A stretch of DNA of 64,000 bases from Snodgrassella sp945267035 (GCF_026535915.1 NZ_JAFNPF010000001.1:558001-622000); one strand, 5' to 3'; counted from the stretch's first letter, positions 26,694 through 35,807 are shown. The notes: generated by a model from the letters alone, not told the origin. Numbers and translations are program-made.

Positions 26694-27704
26694 ATGGCTA
26701 ATATAAAAGAATTAGAAACCATTGATGCAGAATCGGTGGATATGAATCCAGATAAATTGAGAGAGCTGGATGTCGCCTTGAATTTTCAACTAGGCATTAT
26801 TAAAGGAATCGCAATTTTGCGAAAAGGCGGCATTGTGTTTGAAAAATATTTCAAAGGTTACCATGCTGAAAATACTCATCATCTCACTTCAGTAACACAA
26901 AGCGTTACTTCCGCTTTAGTGGGAATAGCCATTGATAAAGGATATATAAAAAGCGTCGATCAACCAATACTGGATTTCTTTCCAGAAACAGAATCCAAAG
27001 CCAGTGATATGTTAAAGCGAAATCTAACAATCAAACATTTACTAACCATGACTGCACCCTATTCTTGGAAAAAGAGTGAGCCATTAGATAGGTTGAGAAG
27101 GCAAAAGAATTGGACGATGTTTATGCTTGAAATGTTGGGACAAAAAGGCCAGCTTGGGGAGTTTCAATTCAATATGTCTAATGCCCACCTTCTTTCAGCG
27201 ATTATTACGCGGAGTACGGGACTATCAACCCGAGAATTTGCCAATAAATCATTATTCAGCCATTTAGGGGTGAAAGAGATCGTTGACCAGCAGATGAAAT
27301 CCTTTTCTAAAGAAGAGGTCTATGGTGAAAATATTACTGGTTGGATAAAAGATCCTCAAAATATCAATACTGGAGGCTGGGGACTGTCTTTAACTCTGCG
27401 TGATATGCTTCGTTTGGGATATTTGTATTTGAATAAAGGCCATTGCAATGACAAGCCGATCATTTCAGAAAACTGGATAACTGAATCGCTAAAACAGCAT
27501 ACGGAAGATTGTGGCTATATGTGGTGGCTTAGAGAAGATAAGGGGATTAACACTTTTCTAGCGGCAGGTGTAGGCGGAACTTATCTCTATTGTGTTCCCG
27601 AAAAGGATCTGATAGTGGCAATCGTATCGAAAGTCGACAAGATGATAATCGACAGGTGGGAACTCATGGCGGATTATATTATTCCATCAATTATAGACAG
27701 TTAA
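26694..27704 (+). CDS. Serine-hydrolase (beta-lactamase class C fold) homologue, probably inactive
   Basis: The 336-residue protein has the class C beta-lactamase/PBP4-like fold (SALVGIAIDKGYI, LTIKHLLTMT, GGWGLSLTLRDMLRLGYLYL, CGYMWWLR). All three catalytic motifs are changed. SxxK is SVTQ (about residues 66-69), the YxN site reads MSN (about 161-163), and the C-terminal HxG/KTG site reads VGG (about 293-295). It therefore probably binds rather than cleaves. The start is the ATG at 26694; the upstream TTG is less likely. It sits 17 bases after the UvrA-like gene, in the same AT-rich block. Confidence 0.8.
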   Translation: MANIKELETIDAESVDMNPDKLRELDVALNFQLGIIKGIAILRKGGIVFEKYFKGYHAENTHHLTSVTQSVTSALVGIAIDKGYIKSVDQPILDFFPETESKASDMLKRNLTIKHLLTMTAPYSWKKSEPLDRLRRQKNWTMFMLEMLGQKGQLGEFQFNMSNAHLLSAIITRSTGLSTREFANKSLFSHLGVKEIVDQQMKSFSKEEVYGENITGWIKDPQNINTGGWGLSLTLRDMLRLGYLYLNKGHCNDKPIISENWITESLKQHTEDCGYMWWLREDKGINTFLAAGVGGTYLYCVPEKDLIVAIVSKVDKMIIDRWELMADYIIPSIIDS

Positions 27705-27944
27705 TTTTTTCGTCGTAAATAAAATATCCCTTCTGCGATTCATTCCATCAAAAGGCAAGAAGGTTTTACCGCCATGAACTGTCTAACAAAACATTTTAGG
27801 TTGGGATAGGTGCTGTTCGGGCAGGTACTATAAGGTGAAAAATATAATGGATATTTTGCTCTCGATAACATGCCGATTAGAAGCTTTTTTGCGCTAGAGA
27901 AAAAATAACATCACTATTTAAAAAATAAACTTAAAGAGAAATCT

Positions 27945-29327
27945 ATGTCAAATTTTCAAGAAAAATTGCAAAAAGGCATGTTTGAAGGTCCAATCATGCC
28001 AATAATTATAAAAATAGGGATTCCCATTCTCATTGGTCACTTATTAAATTATGCTTACTTAATCATAAATACCTATTTTATTTCATTGATCAATCCTACT
28101 TCTTCAGCCCCGTTGACGGGAACCGGTCTTTTATTTCCATTATTTTTTGTCTTTGAAGCTATCGCCTCAGGTTTAGCCGTTGGACTCAGTATCACAACGG
28201 GGCGATTAATCGGCGAAAAACGATTTAATCATTATCAAAATCTAGGTGTTACAGGTGTCGTCATAGCTTTACTGCTAACCGTGCCATTTATGATTATGTG
28301 TTATGCTTTTGGCCCACAAATTATTAATTTATTATCAGGTGATAAATTAAGCCTAGAAGCAACAGTCTATAGTCTACAGTTTTTATATTCATTAGCCCCT
28401 GGTTTACTGTTCATAATATTATTACAGGTTTATGGCGGTATTCTTATTGGCGAAGGCCTGACATATGTTACTGCAATATCATTTATGATTATGGTAACGC
28501 TCAATATCATACTTGATCCGATATTGATATTTGTACTCGATATGGGGGTGGCTGGTGCAGGTTTAGCCACAACAATATCGTTATTTATGGCTTTTATCTA
28601 TTTAATCCGCTTTATACACAAGGGAAAATCAAGAATTCCGTTAACATTTAACTTTACTCACTTTAACGGAAAAATTGCCAGAGAAATCATACGGATTGGA
28701 TTGCCTCAGTTTTTAATGACAGCCTCAACTTATATCATTATCGTTGCATATAACAAAATGATCACCAATACCTTTGATGAAAATGCAATGAATGCATGGA
28801 CATTGGTTGGGAGAATTGATCAGATTTTAGTTATTCCGATGATTGCTATTGCTGGTGCAATGACGGTCTTTATTTCGCAAAATTATGGACGTAATCAACT
28901 TGATCGGATTAAAGAAGCTTTTAATCTAAGCTTAAGGGCAATAATGATATTATGTAGCATCATTGCAGCACTTTATGTGTTACTTTCTCCTTGGTTATTT
29001 TCAATATTTACTTCAATACCAGAAGTGATTGATCTTGCCAGAAAACAAGTGCTAATCGTATCATTTACCTTTTGTTTTATGGCAATAACGTGGATAATCG
29101 CATCATTCTTTCAAGCGACAGGAAAACCCCTACCTGCGGTAATTATCCTTTATATTAGAATGATCATTATTTTTTCTATAGGACTATATTTAGTCTATGT
29201 TCAAAAAATGGGAATGAATGGCATTTTTATCTCTATGGCAATCGGAAACCTAATTTCATGTTTATTGTCATTTTTGTGGGTGAAGAAAAGGCTGAAATCA
29301 TTAAAATTCAAATCAATTTTGGAATAA
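27945..29327 (+). CDS. MATE family efflux transporter
   Basis: An inner-membrane multidrug/toxin extrusion pump, driven by a sodium or proton gradient. The 460 residues have about 12 transmembrane helices in two homologous halves. The N-terminal GPIMPIIIKIGIPILIGHLL and second-half REIIRIGLPQFLMTASTYI segments are typical. It follows the UvrA-like and hydrolase-like genes by 240 bases, suggesting a shared role in resistance to a toxic compound. The last codons and stop (TTG GAA TAA) coincide with the start of a sequence repeated at 32491, so the very end may have been replaced by recombination. Confidence 0.9.
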   Translation: MSNFQEKLQKGMFEGPIMPIIIKIGIPILIGHLLNYAYLIINTYFISLINPTSSAPLTGTGLLFPLFFVFEAIASGLAVGLSITTGRLIGEKRFNHYQNLGVTGVVIALLLTVPFMIMCYAFGPQIINLLSGDKLSLEATVYSLQFLYSLAPGLLFIILLQVYGGILIGEGLTYVTAISFMIMVTLNIILDPILIFVLDMGVAGAGLATTISLFMAFIYLIRFIHKGKSRIPLTFNFTHFNGKIAREIIRIGLPQFLMTASTYIIIVAYNKMITNTFDENAMNAWTLVGRIDQILVIPMIAIAGAMTVFISQNYGRNQLDRIKEAFNLSLRAIMILCSIIAALYVLLSPWLFSIFTSIPEVIDLARKQVLIVSFTFCFMAITWIIASFFQATGKPLPAVIILYIRMIIIFSIGLYLVYVQKMGMNGIFISMAIGNLISCLLSFLWVKKRLKSLKFKSILE

Positions 29328-29559
29328 GTTATTTTCGTCTATTGCTACGCTATTATCTCAAACAATATTAAGCAAATAAGCTAAGTACAAAAGTTAATCA
29401 AGTAGAAAAAAGACACATTGTAAAAAATAATTGGGTAGATATTGAATATCATTATATTATTGGAAGAAAAGAATAGGGAAAAAGTAATATTTATGAAGGA
29501 TATCCCCGAATTAAAGTCGAAATTCAATCAGTTCAATAAGATTATAAATGGATGACAAT
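29328..29559 (+). pseudogene. Effector-like C-terminal remnant after the MATE gene
   Basis: In one frame the sequence reads NKLFSSIATLLSQ; in another KVNQVEKRHIVKNNWVDIEY and YPRIKVEIQSVQ. It ends at the next small gene. The first part is also found at 32491-32525. Broken by stops, with no start codon, so it is a remnant rather than a gene. Confidence 0.4.
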
Positions 29560-29862
29560 ATGAAATTATTAAAGATCTTAATAATACTATTACTATTAAT
29601 TAAAGGTTTTACCCAAATTCTTATTTGCAACGATGATCCTACTGTCTTTTTGGCGCTAAAATTGAATCCTCTTTCTGAAAATTATAATTATATTAATTAT
29701 TTAAGTCACAATAGTTATTATGTTTTGTTTTCTGATGAAAATGAAATGATAGGACAAAATATCATTGATATGATTTATAAGATTCCTTTAATTCTTTATA
29801 TTTCAGTTTTACTGATATTATTTTTTTTAAAACATAAAAATACAAAAGAGAAAACCCTATGA
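29560..29862 (+). CDS. Small two-helix membrane protein, about 100 aa
   Basis: The protein has an N-terminal helix (LLKILIILLLLIKGFTQILI) and a C-terminal helix (IPLILYISVLLILFFL) around a hydrophilic loop of some 50 residues rich in Asn, Tyr and Asp. It follows an effector-like remnant and precedes an M23 peptidase fragment, which suits a membrane-located immunity protein. No family is recognised. The first ATG (29548) would add four residues. Confidence 0.5.
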   Translation: MKLLKILIILLLLIKGFTQILICNDDPTVFLALKLNPLSENYNYINYLSHNSYYVLFSDENEMIGQNIIDMIYKIPLILYISVLLILFFLKHKNTKEKTL

Positions 29863-29867
29863 AGCAA

Positions 29868-30195
29868 TTTTTACCACCTATTGATGCTACGGTTTATCAA
29901 CTTATTGACTTTTTTAATAAAAAAATTAAAAGGAATTGATATTAAAGAAACAGATGGTATAAATAGAACAGAAGTGAATGTTGGAACTCCATTAGGTTTT
30001 GCAGGAGTATCTGGTTCGATAGCTAATAAAGGACATGCCCCCCATTTGCATTTAGAAGTAGCAAAAGTATTAAATGCGAAAGATTTGGGAGAAAGCGTAA
30101 TAACTAATCCTGCAAAATTTGTTAGACTAAATTCATATAATACCAAAGATGAAGATGATGAAAATGAAAATAAACCGCACTACCATAAAAATTAA
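29868..30195 (+). pseudogene. M23 peptidase C-terminal fragment (effector-like)
   Basis: The readable frame holds GTPLGFAGVSGSIANKGHAP followed by HLHLEV, the C-terminal zinc-binding HxH block of M23 (lysostaphin-type) endopeptidases. It continues through NPAKFVRLNSYNTK to a charged tail ending NKPHYHKN. The N-terminal half with the first zinc ligand is absent. M23 domains that cut peptidoglycan are common in T6SS effectors. The charged tail recurs twice more downstream (33236 and 33880), marking a recombination junction. Confidence 0.6.
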
Positions 30196-30754
30196 ACACT
30201 ATTTGATTAGTTTATTATTAGCAATTTTTTTACCATTCAGTGGTAATGCCTACGAAAATCAATATATAGATACAAAATTTGTCTATGAAGAACAATATGA
30301 ACAAAATAATTATTATTTTAAATCAAAAGAGTTAGACAAGCTTTTTCACCTTCATAATGAAGTTTATTTTCAACCAGATACTTTTGGTCTTGATACAGAG
30401 TTTTATTATGTTCGACCGATAGGTATTAAAGGTAATCTTAAAGATAGTTATATTCTTTTATATGATAAAAATGACATTTTAAGAGATGTGCTCCCCGTTG
30501 CTAATAAATATGTATATTCTATTGATGTTCGATTAGAAAATAATAAAAAAGGAATTTGCTTGGGGACATTTGATGAAGAAAATGTTTTTTTTGAGATTGA
30601 AAAAATTTATGAAGTCACTAAGGAAATAAAATTAAAACCTTTATCAATTGAAACCAAAATATTGGACTGCCCTATACCTGCTGATTATAATACTGAGGAT
30701 AATATAGGAATGGAAGATTACTTCAAATATGGCGTATTACGCAATAGAAAATAA
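30149..30754 (+). CDS. Secreted hypothetical protein, immunity-like
   Basis: The 201-residue protein starts inside the tail of the M23 fragment. It has a basic N-terminus and a signal peptide (YLISLLLAIFLPFSGNA) with a likely cut after GNA, so it is periplasmic. The rest is acidic and aromatic, with no known domain. A periplasmic protein encoded directly after a peptidoglycan-hydrolase effector end is a strong immunity candidate, since M23 effectors act in the periplasm. The function is inference. A terminator follows. Confidence 0.6.
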   Translation: MKMMKMKINRTTIKIKHYLISLLLAIFLPFSGNAYENQYIDTKFVYEEQYEQNNYYFKSKELDKLFHLHNEVYFQPDTFGLDTEFYYVRPIGIKGNLKDSYILLYDKNDILRDVLPVANKYVYSIDVRLENNKKGICLGTFDEENVFFEIEKIYEVTKEIKLKPLSIETKILDCPIPADYNTEDNIGMEDYFKYGVLRNRK

Positions 30755-30815
30755 TAGTTTTAAAAAAAGAATTATTTTTAAATAGTTTTATAGAAAATCA
30801 ACAAATAGTTAAAAA

Positions 30816-30878
30816 TCCTGAATAATTATATACTAATTTATTGCTACTAAATGATATATAATCATTCAGGACTTTTTT
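30816..30878 (+). terminator. Rho-independent terminator
   Basis: TCCTGAATAATTATATA pairs with TATATAATCATTCAGGA across a 25-base loop, followed by six T residues. It ends the transcript of the immunity-like gene. Confidence 0.7.
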
Positions 30879-30899
30879 ACTATGGATTGCCGTGCATAA

Positions 30900-31716
30900 T
30901 ATGCGTGATAATAAAAAAATATATTGGCAAAAATTGTTATTATTCAAAGTAATTGATTAATTAAAAATCCTCCTAAAATAAAGAGGAAATAAATTCACAA
31001 TTATCTGAAATCAGGTATATACTCTCCATAAATTCTTAAAACCGCACTCATATACTGCACCCGTCATTCTATACAAGCGTTTTTTAAAGTACGTTGGGAA
31101 ACGTTTAAGAATCAATATTGGAGCAATCGTATATCTGAAAGTGATAAAATATTATATAAGAATTTAGATTTGATTACTTCCGATTTGCTAATCACAATCT
31201 CACCACAAGGCACTTTGCACTACCTGACCAATATAATTGAAATACAAAAAAAGCAGATAGGATTCTCAACGACCTTTCCCATAAATATACAGTAGATAAC
31301 CCTCAAAAAGTATTTAAGGCTTATCAAAATTATTATTGTCATAAAAAAATATAATGTCATCCCTATGCTCATACAGTGCAATTGGTTTGTTACTTCCTCC
31401 TTACATAGCAGTGCCTAGTGAAGTAAAAAATGAAAAATTAATGGAAAGCATACTCTTTACTTTACAAGAAAAAGTGAACCAATAACAGAAATAATAATAA
31501 CCGGAAAACTACAAGAACAACATTTATTATCAAATTTACAAGCGTTAGCTGAGTTCAGAAAAATAAAAAAGGAAGATATTCCCAAGCTAGAAGAATATGA
31601 AGGCATCTATCATTTGCAACCCGATAAATCCGTCAAAAATGCCTCTCTATCTATTCTTTTCTCTTTTGGAGAAAACTATAAAAACATAATAGGCTACACA
31701 CTTAATACGCTATCAT
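30900..31716 (+). pseudogene. Decayed accessory genes (no intact frame)
   Basis: Short readable segments occur in several plus-strand frames, such as LDLITSDLLITISPQGTLHYL near 31160 (split here as LDLITSDLLI/TISPQG), and ITEIIITGKLQEQHLLSNLQ then EDIPKLEEYEGIYHL near 31490-31600. Stops separate them and no start is visible. They look like remains of AT-rich Bacteroidota-type genes of the same kind as the neighbouring lipoproteins. Confidence 0.4.
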
Positions 31717-32064
31717 ATGAAGAAATATAAAAAAACTCTTCACATACACGATTTTCAACAAAAACTAGATATTAAATACGGAAAAGGAAAATTCCATGCT
31801 GTTTTGGGACTTAGCTTATTTTTCTGTCTGTCTTTTACTTCCTGCTCCAATGATTTTCATAATAGCGGGGCTACAAACAGAAGCAATATAGGCGGCTCTA
31901 TTGAAGGAACTACCCATGAAGGGCAATCGAGCGGAGCAAGAATTCAAATAACGAATACGGGACAAACTGTTACATTAAACAAACCGCCTTATGGGGATAA
32001 TCCAACGGTATTAGATGCTTATTTTGCCCGACAAGATACTAAATCCAATGAGTATAAAAAATAA
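31717..32064 (+). CDS. Truncated lipoprotein, Bacteroidota-like
   Basis: The 115-residue frame has a basic start, a hydrophobic helix (HAVLGLSLFFCLSF) and the lipobox TSCSND, followed by a Ser/Gly/Thr/Asn-rich stretch. The SCSND signature is typical of Bacteroidota lipoproteins. It ends early (KSNEYKK), and readable protein continues in other frames downstream, so it is probably the N-terminal part of a longer broken protein. Function unknown. Confidence 0.45.
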   Translation: MKKYKKTLHIHDFQQKLDIKYGKGKFHAVLGLSLFFCLSFTSCSNDFHNSGATNRSNIGGSIEGTTHEGQSSGARIQITNTGQTVTLNKPPYGDNPTVLDAYFARQDTKSNEYKK

Positions 32065-32560
32065 ATTCAGCAACTATAGAGGATGTGATATATATTGTAG
32101 TAGATAGTGCAAATTTATTTGCAAAAAAATCACTGTTACCATTAAAGACAAAAAAACATCATATCCGGTAATATCCCTTTTCAACAATATAAATCAAATG
32201 GTAATGAACTTGCTGATAAATGTGTAGATGTAAAAGGAATATTTGAAGCAAAAGTAAGAAACGAAATAAATGACCAACGTTTTGCACTTTATAAAATTGC
32301 TCTGAAAGGGAAAGATGAAGTGACGACAAAAAATGGAAAGATGATATTGAAAAACACTTATAGAAGAAATGACAACTTAGCCTTACCGTGCAGGCAGACA
32401 AAAAAATATTATTTATTGCGACTCTAATCATGCCAATGATACTGAAAAAAACTGTCTGGCTGAACCAAGAAGGTAAATGGTTTAATGCTATTGGAATAAA
32501 TTATTCTCGTCAATTGCTACGCTATTAGATACAATATAAGAAATTGATGAACAGGGATGC
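32065..32560 (+). pseudogene. Effector-like remnant
   Basis: Different frames give KVRNEINDQRFALYKIALKG, then LTVQADKKIFF and WFNAIGINYSRQLLRY. The final part shares about 35 bases with the sequence at the MATE stop codon (29319-29357). It probably belonged to a large secreted effector whose 5' end is lost. Confidence 0.4.
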
Positions 32561-32631
32561 AGATTGGTAATAAAAAACCAGCACTATCCACAAAAATCTC
32601 AAGAACTCCCCTACAAATGATGCAAAAGAAA

Positions 32632-33237
32632 ATGAACAAAATGTATTTTAAAGTGTTATCCAAGATTAATAAAAATATTAAAGTTTTAGTGCAAATAATA
32701 GCATGTTTGTCGCTATTATTTTGTTTTTCCTGTCAAAATCAGGCGATAGATATAGATAAGGTCATTTCGGCATTACCAATGAGTATAGATAATGGGATTA
32801 ATTTTGGGCTTGAAGATGATGAATCAGGCTATTTTGAGCTTGAACCAGATGATTCAGACTTCTATCCTTATTATCATTATTATAATAAAAAACTGGCGGC
32901 CTATATTTTTATTCTTTTTGTAGGTAAAACAGAGCAAGAAAAAATGTATTGGAATGTTGATAACCCTTCAGGATATTTTGCTCAGCGTAAAGGAGCCAAT
33001 CAACCAGATTTATTAAGTAATGAAATAAAAAAACATTTACAAGAAAGAGGGCTGGATAATTATGATATAACAGCTATAGTCATTTACGAAAAAGACCTCG
33101 AAAAAATTTCTTCTATTGATGAATCAGAGGTTAAATCAGTTGCTTCTGCTTATTCATACCATTTCAAAAATAATCACTGGATCTTTGATAAAGCGGAAAA
33201 AATTGATACTGATTTCATTAAAGAAGTATTCAAATAA
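32632..33237 (+). CDS. Lipoprotein, tandem copy 1 (immunity-like)
   Basis: The start is set at MNKMYFKVLSKIN because the tandem copy at 33300 begins at the equivalent codon; the frame is open from 32557. The lipobox is LLFCFSC, then QNQ. The mature domain is acidic (LEDDESGYFELEPDDSDF) and carries KTEQEKMYWNVDNPSGYF, NEIKKHLQERGLDNYDITA and HFKNNHWIFDKAEKI. About 200 residues. It is followed by an effector-tail remnant and a second copy, the arrangement of duplicated immunity genes. No named family. Confidence 0.65.
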   Translation: MNKMYFKVLSKINKNIKVLVQIIACLSLLFCFSCQNQAIDIDKVISALPMSIDNGINFGLEDDESGYFELEPDDSDFYPYYHYYNKKLAAYIFILFVGKTEQEKMYWNVDNPSGYFAQRKGANQPDLLSNEIKKHLQERGLDNYDITAIVIYEKDLEKISSIDESEVKSVASAYSYHFKNNHWIFDKAEKIDTDFIKEVFK

Positions 33238-33276
33238 ATTCATATAATACTAAAAATCAAGATAAAAAAATAAACC
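33236..33276 (+). repeat. Effector-tail remnant, copy 2
   Basis: AATTCATATAATACTAAAAA, followed by AATAAACCGCACTA, matches the end of the M23 fragment (30129-30175) at most positions. It lies between the two tandem lipoprotein genes, so each immunity-like gene is preceded by the same effector end. Confidence 0.6.
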
Positions 33277-33299
33277 GCACTAAAGGATGCAAAGGCAAA

Positions 33300-33864
33300 A
33301 TGAATAAAGTATATTTTAAAACATTATCAAAAACTAATATAAAAATTAAAGTTCTAGTTCACATAGTAGGATGTTGGTTGCTATTTTTTTGCTTTTCCTG
33401 TCAAAGTCAACCGATAGATAAGGTCCTGTCAGAATTACCAATGAATATAGATAATGTGACTAATTTTAGGCTTGAAGACGATCCAGCCGCCAATCCTTCT
33501 TATGATTATTATGATAAAAAAACTGGCAGCCTATATTACTGTTAATTTTACAGGTAAAACAGAGCAGGAAAAAATGTATTGGAATATCGATAACCCTTCA
33601 GGATATTTTTCTTATTATAAAGGCGTAACTGAACCATATTTCTTAAGTAATGAAATAAAAAAACATTTACTCGAAAGAGGATTAGATAATTATGATATAA
33701 CAGCTATGGTCATTTACAAAAAAGACATTCAAATTTATTCTGATGATGATTTAGAGTTTTTACCAGATGATTTAGACTTTAAACCAGATGCTTATACTTA
33801 TTTATACCATTTCAAACATAATCACTGGGTATTTGATAAAGCGGAAAAAATTAAAAAGGATTAA
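33300..33864 (+). pseudogene. Lipoprotein, tandem copy 2, frameshifted at an A run
   Basis: Homologous to the previous gene along its whole length: signal LLFFCFSCQSQ, then KTEQEKMYWNIDNPSGYF, NEIKKHLLERGLDNYDITA and HFKHNHWVFDKAEKI. The frame breaks near 33512-33520, where this copy reads GATAAAAAAACTGG and copy 1 reads AATAAAAAACTGG: one extra A. The break could be a simple mutation, or slippage could restore the frame in some cells. Confidence 0.75.
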
Positions 33865-33879
33865 AGATTTACTCGACTA

Positions 33880-33925
33880 CATTCCTATGATACGCACAAT
33901 CAAAATGATAACAATCAACCGCACT
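33880..33925 (+). repeat. Effector-tail remnant, copy 3
   Basis: One frame reads YDTHNQNDNNQPH and stop, parallel to YNTKDEDDENENKPH at the end of the M23 fragment. It is followed by a start-like ATGAAAGTTAAA and a short frame, so a third immunity-like gene was probably lost here before array G. Confidence 0.5.
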
Positions 33926-34028
33926 AACATGAAAGTTAAAAAACAGTCTGATGGATTAGTTTATTTCTAGCAACTGTTTCACGATTTGCTTGCCTTGCCC
34001 ATAAAACTAAATACATCAATACTCAATT

Positions 34029-34130
34029 GTTGTTCTTTCCTCTCTCACCCCGGGTAGCTATAATATAGCCAACAAACACCCTTTCAGTTGGTCTGTTGTT
34101 CTTTCCTCTCTCACCCCGGGTAGCTATAAT
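34029..34130 (+). CRISPR. CRISPR mini-array G (2 repeats, 1 spacer)
   Basis: Repeats at 34029-34064 and 34095-34130 are separated by a 30-bp spacer. Both carry the same variant start GTTGTTCTTTCCTCTC, not seen in other arrays, which shows that one repeat was copied from the other. The leader-like flank follows. Confidence 0.9.
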
Positions 34131-34584
34131 AGACCCCGCTGTAAGCCTTGTGGTACGGGGCTTACAGCGTAATTTATGTGAAAAAAAAATGGATTTTTTC
34201 AGAGAAAATTGGGCTATTTTTTTCATTTTTTTCAAAAAATGCCTCAAAATGGCAGTAGCGTGTCAGTAGGATGAATATTGCAAAATGCTGTTCAATTATA
34301 ACAGTTTATGCTGTTCTCTGCTGTTTTTTATTGTCTGCTGCTTAAGTGGGGTAGGTGAGATCGGTTTTACTTGATCGGGCTTTTATGTGATCAGGCAGTT
34401 TGCTTTGAGTGGCAATTCGCCTATTTTTCCCAACAAAAATGACTAGACAAACTGAAAAACTGCGCTAAATCCATTTGTGATTATAGAAAATCAGCTGGTT
34501 GATAAACTCTTATTTATTGTTATTAGCTGTGGTTAGGCGCGAGAAATCAAAGATCATTAGGCTGAAAGAACATTTGTCTAGATC
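34131..34584 (+). repeat. Array-flanking leader-like repeat, copy G (454 bp)
   Basis: Full-length copy with a perfect hairpin. It is more diverged than copies A, B and E in its distal half (GTTAGGCGCGAGAAATC instead of TTTTGCCCGAGAAATC) but has the same length and the same end at a degenerate repeat. Confidence 0.82.
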
Positions 34585-34884
34585 GTTTTTATACCCACTC
34601 TCATCCGAGGTAGCTATAATGCCTGCAAACTTAGTTCATTTGACTTGTTTGTTGTAGTTCCCTCTCTCACCCCGGGTAGCTATAATGGTCTGTGAAGTCT
34701 CAATTGACTCGCCAAGGTTGTAGTTCCCTCTCTCACCCCGGGTAGCTATAATCACCCTTGCGACAGGCACCACGTTTGCCAAGTTGTAGTTCCCTCTCTC
34801 ACCCCGGGTAGCTATAATTCTATGTGTATAATTTGTCGTATTCGTTGTGTTGTAGTTCCCTCTCTCACCCCGGGTAGCTATAAT
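34585..34884 (+). CRISPR. CRISPR array H (5 repeats, 4 spacers)
   Basis: A degenerate first repeat (34585-34620) is followed by four perfect repeats (34651-34686, 34717-34752, 34783-34818, 34849-34884). All four spacers are exactly 30 bp. It is one of the two longest arrays with consensus repeats in the window. The degenerate end is again opposite the leader-like flank. Confidence 0.96.
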
Positions 34885-35190
34885 AGACCCCGCTGTAAGC
34901 CTTGTGGTACGGGGCTTACAGCGTAATTTATGTGAAAAAAAATGGATTTTTTCAGAGAAAATTTGGCTATTTTTGTCATTTTTTTCAAAAAATTCCTCAA
35001 AATGGCAGTAGCGTGTCAGTAGGATGGATATTGCAAAATGCTGTTCAATTATAACAGCTTATGCTGTTCTCTGCTGTTTTTTAGTGTCTGTGGATTTTAC
35101 GCGATTGATCAGCTCGGTTTTGCTGGATTGGGTCTTTGTTGAGTTCAAGTGTGTTGGTCTATGTGGTTATTGTACCTATTTTGCCAGGCT
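34885..35190 (+). repeat. Array-flanking leader-like repeat, copy H (variant distal half)
   Basis: The first 150 bp match the family (hairpin, GTGTCAGTAG). Beyond that it follows a second variant, shared with copies J and K, that reads TTTTACGCGATTGATCAGCTCGG (here split as TTTTACGCGATTGA/TCAGCTCGG), and then diverges. Short frames that cross it are chance. Confidence 0.75.
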
Positions 35191-35807
35191 AAAATTAATA
35201 TGCTGATAGAATAAATTGTGTTGGTTTAATTTTGCAGAAATGTGGAATTAATGTTTGCTTTGCCTCTTTTTAAGAAATTCTATCTGTTGCAGAGGATTTA
35301 TAGAACAAATCCTGCTTTGTCTGGCTATTTTGACCTTAAAATTAAACGGTATTGTCATTTAGGCTGGATTAAATCATTGGGCTTGCTCTTTTTAAGGTGT
35401 TATTCAAGCGATTTGGCGCGTTTGTTTAAAGATGTGTTTTTAGCTACGCTGATAGGGCGCCATTGTTAGCCAATAATGTTTGATTTGATGATGGCAGATA
35501 GGCTGGGCTGTGTGGTTTGAAAATAGCTGTTTGCGGTTGCTTTTCAAGCGCTAGATTGAGTTGCCATTGTATGATTGTGGCATATTATCAAAGCAATACC
35601 ATGCTTGGCGTGGTGATCAGGGTCTTGAGAGGTATTAGGGAGATATAGTGATCGGCAAAGATCTTTTAATCTTTGCCGTAGAACTTTGGTTGCATGCAGC
35701 AATATTTTTTTAGGCCTTTTAATGCTAATTGCATATTAAGTTGGTTTTATTTGCTGCATGTGTGGTCTAGCTTCGAGTGTGCGTATTGGTGGCGCGGTTG
35801 TTTATGT
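35191..35807. other. Non-coding stretch
   Basis: An open frame at 35242-35469 (75 codons) has no ribosome-binding site and no recognisable domain. No RNA gene or repeat is seen. It may be eroded accessory DNA next to array H. Confidence 0.4.

Noticed and set aside
35024..35206. 60-codon frame overlapping flank H
   Set aside because: It starts inside the conserved non-coding flank and has no ribosome-binding site or homologous frame in other copies.
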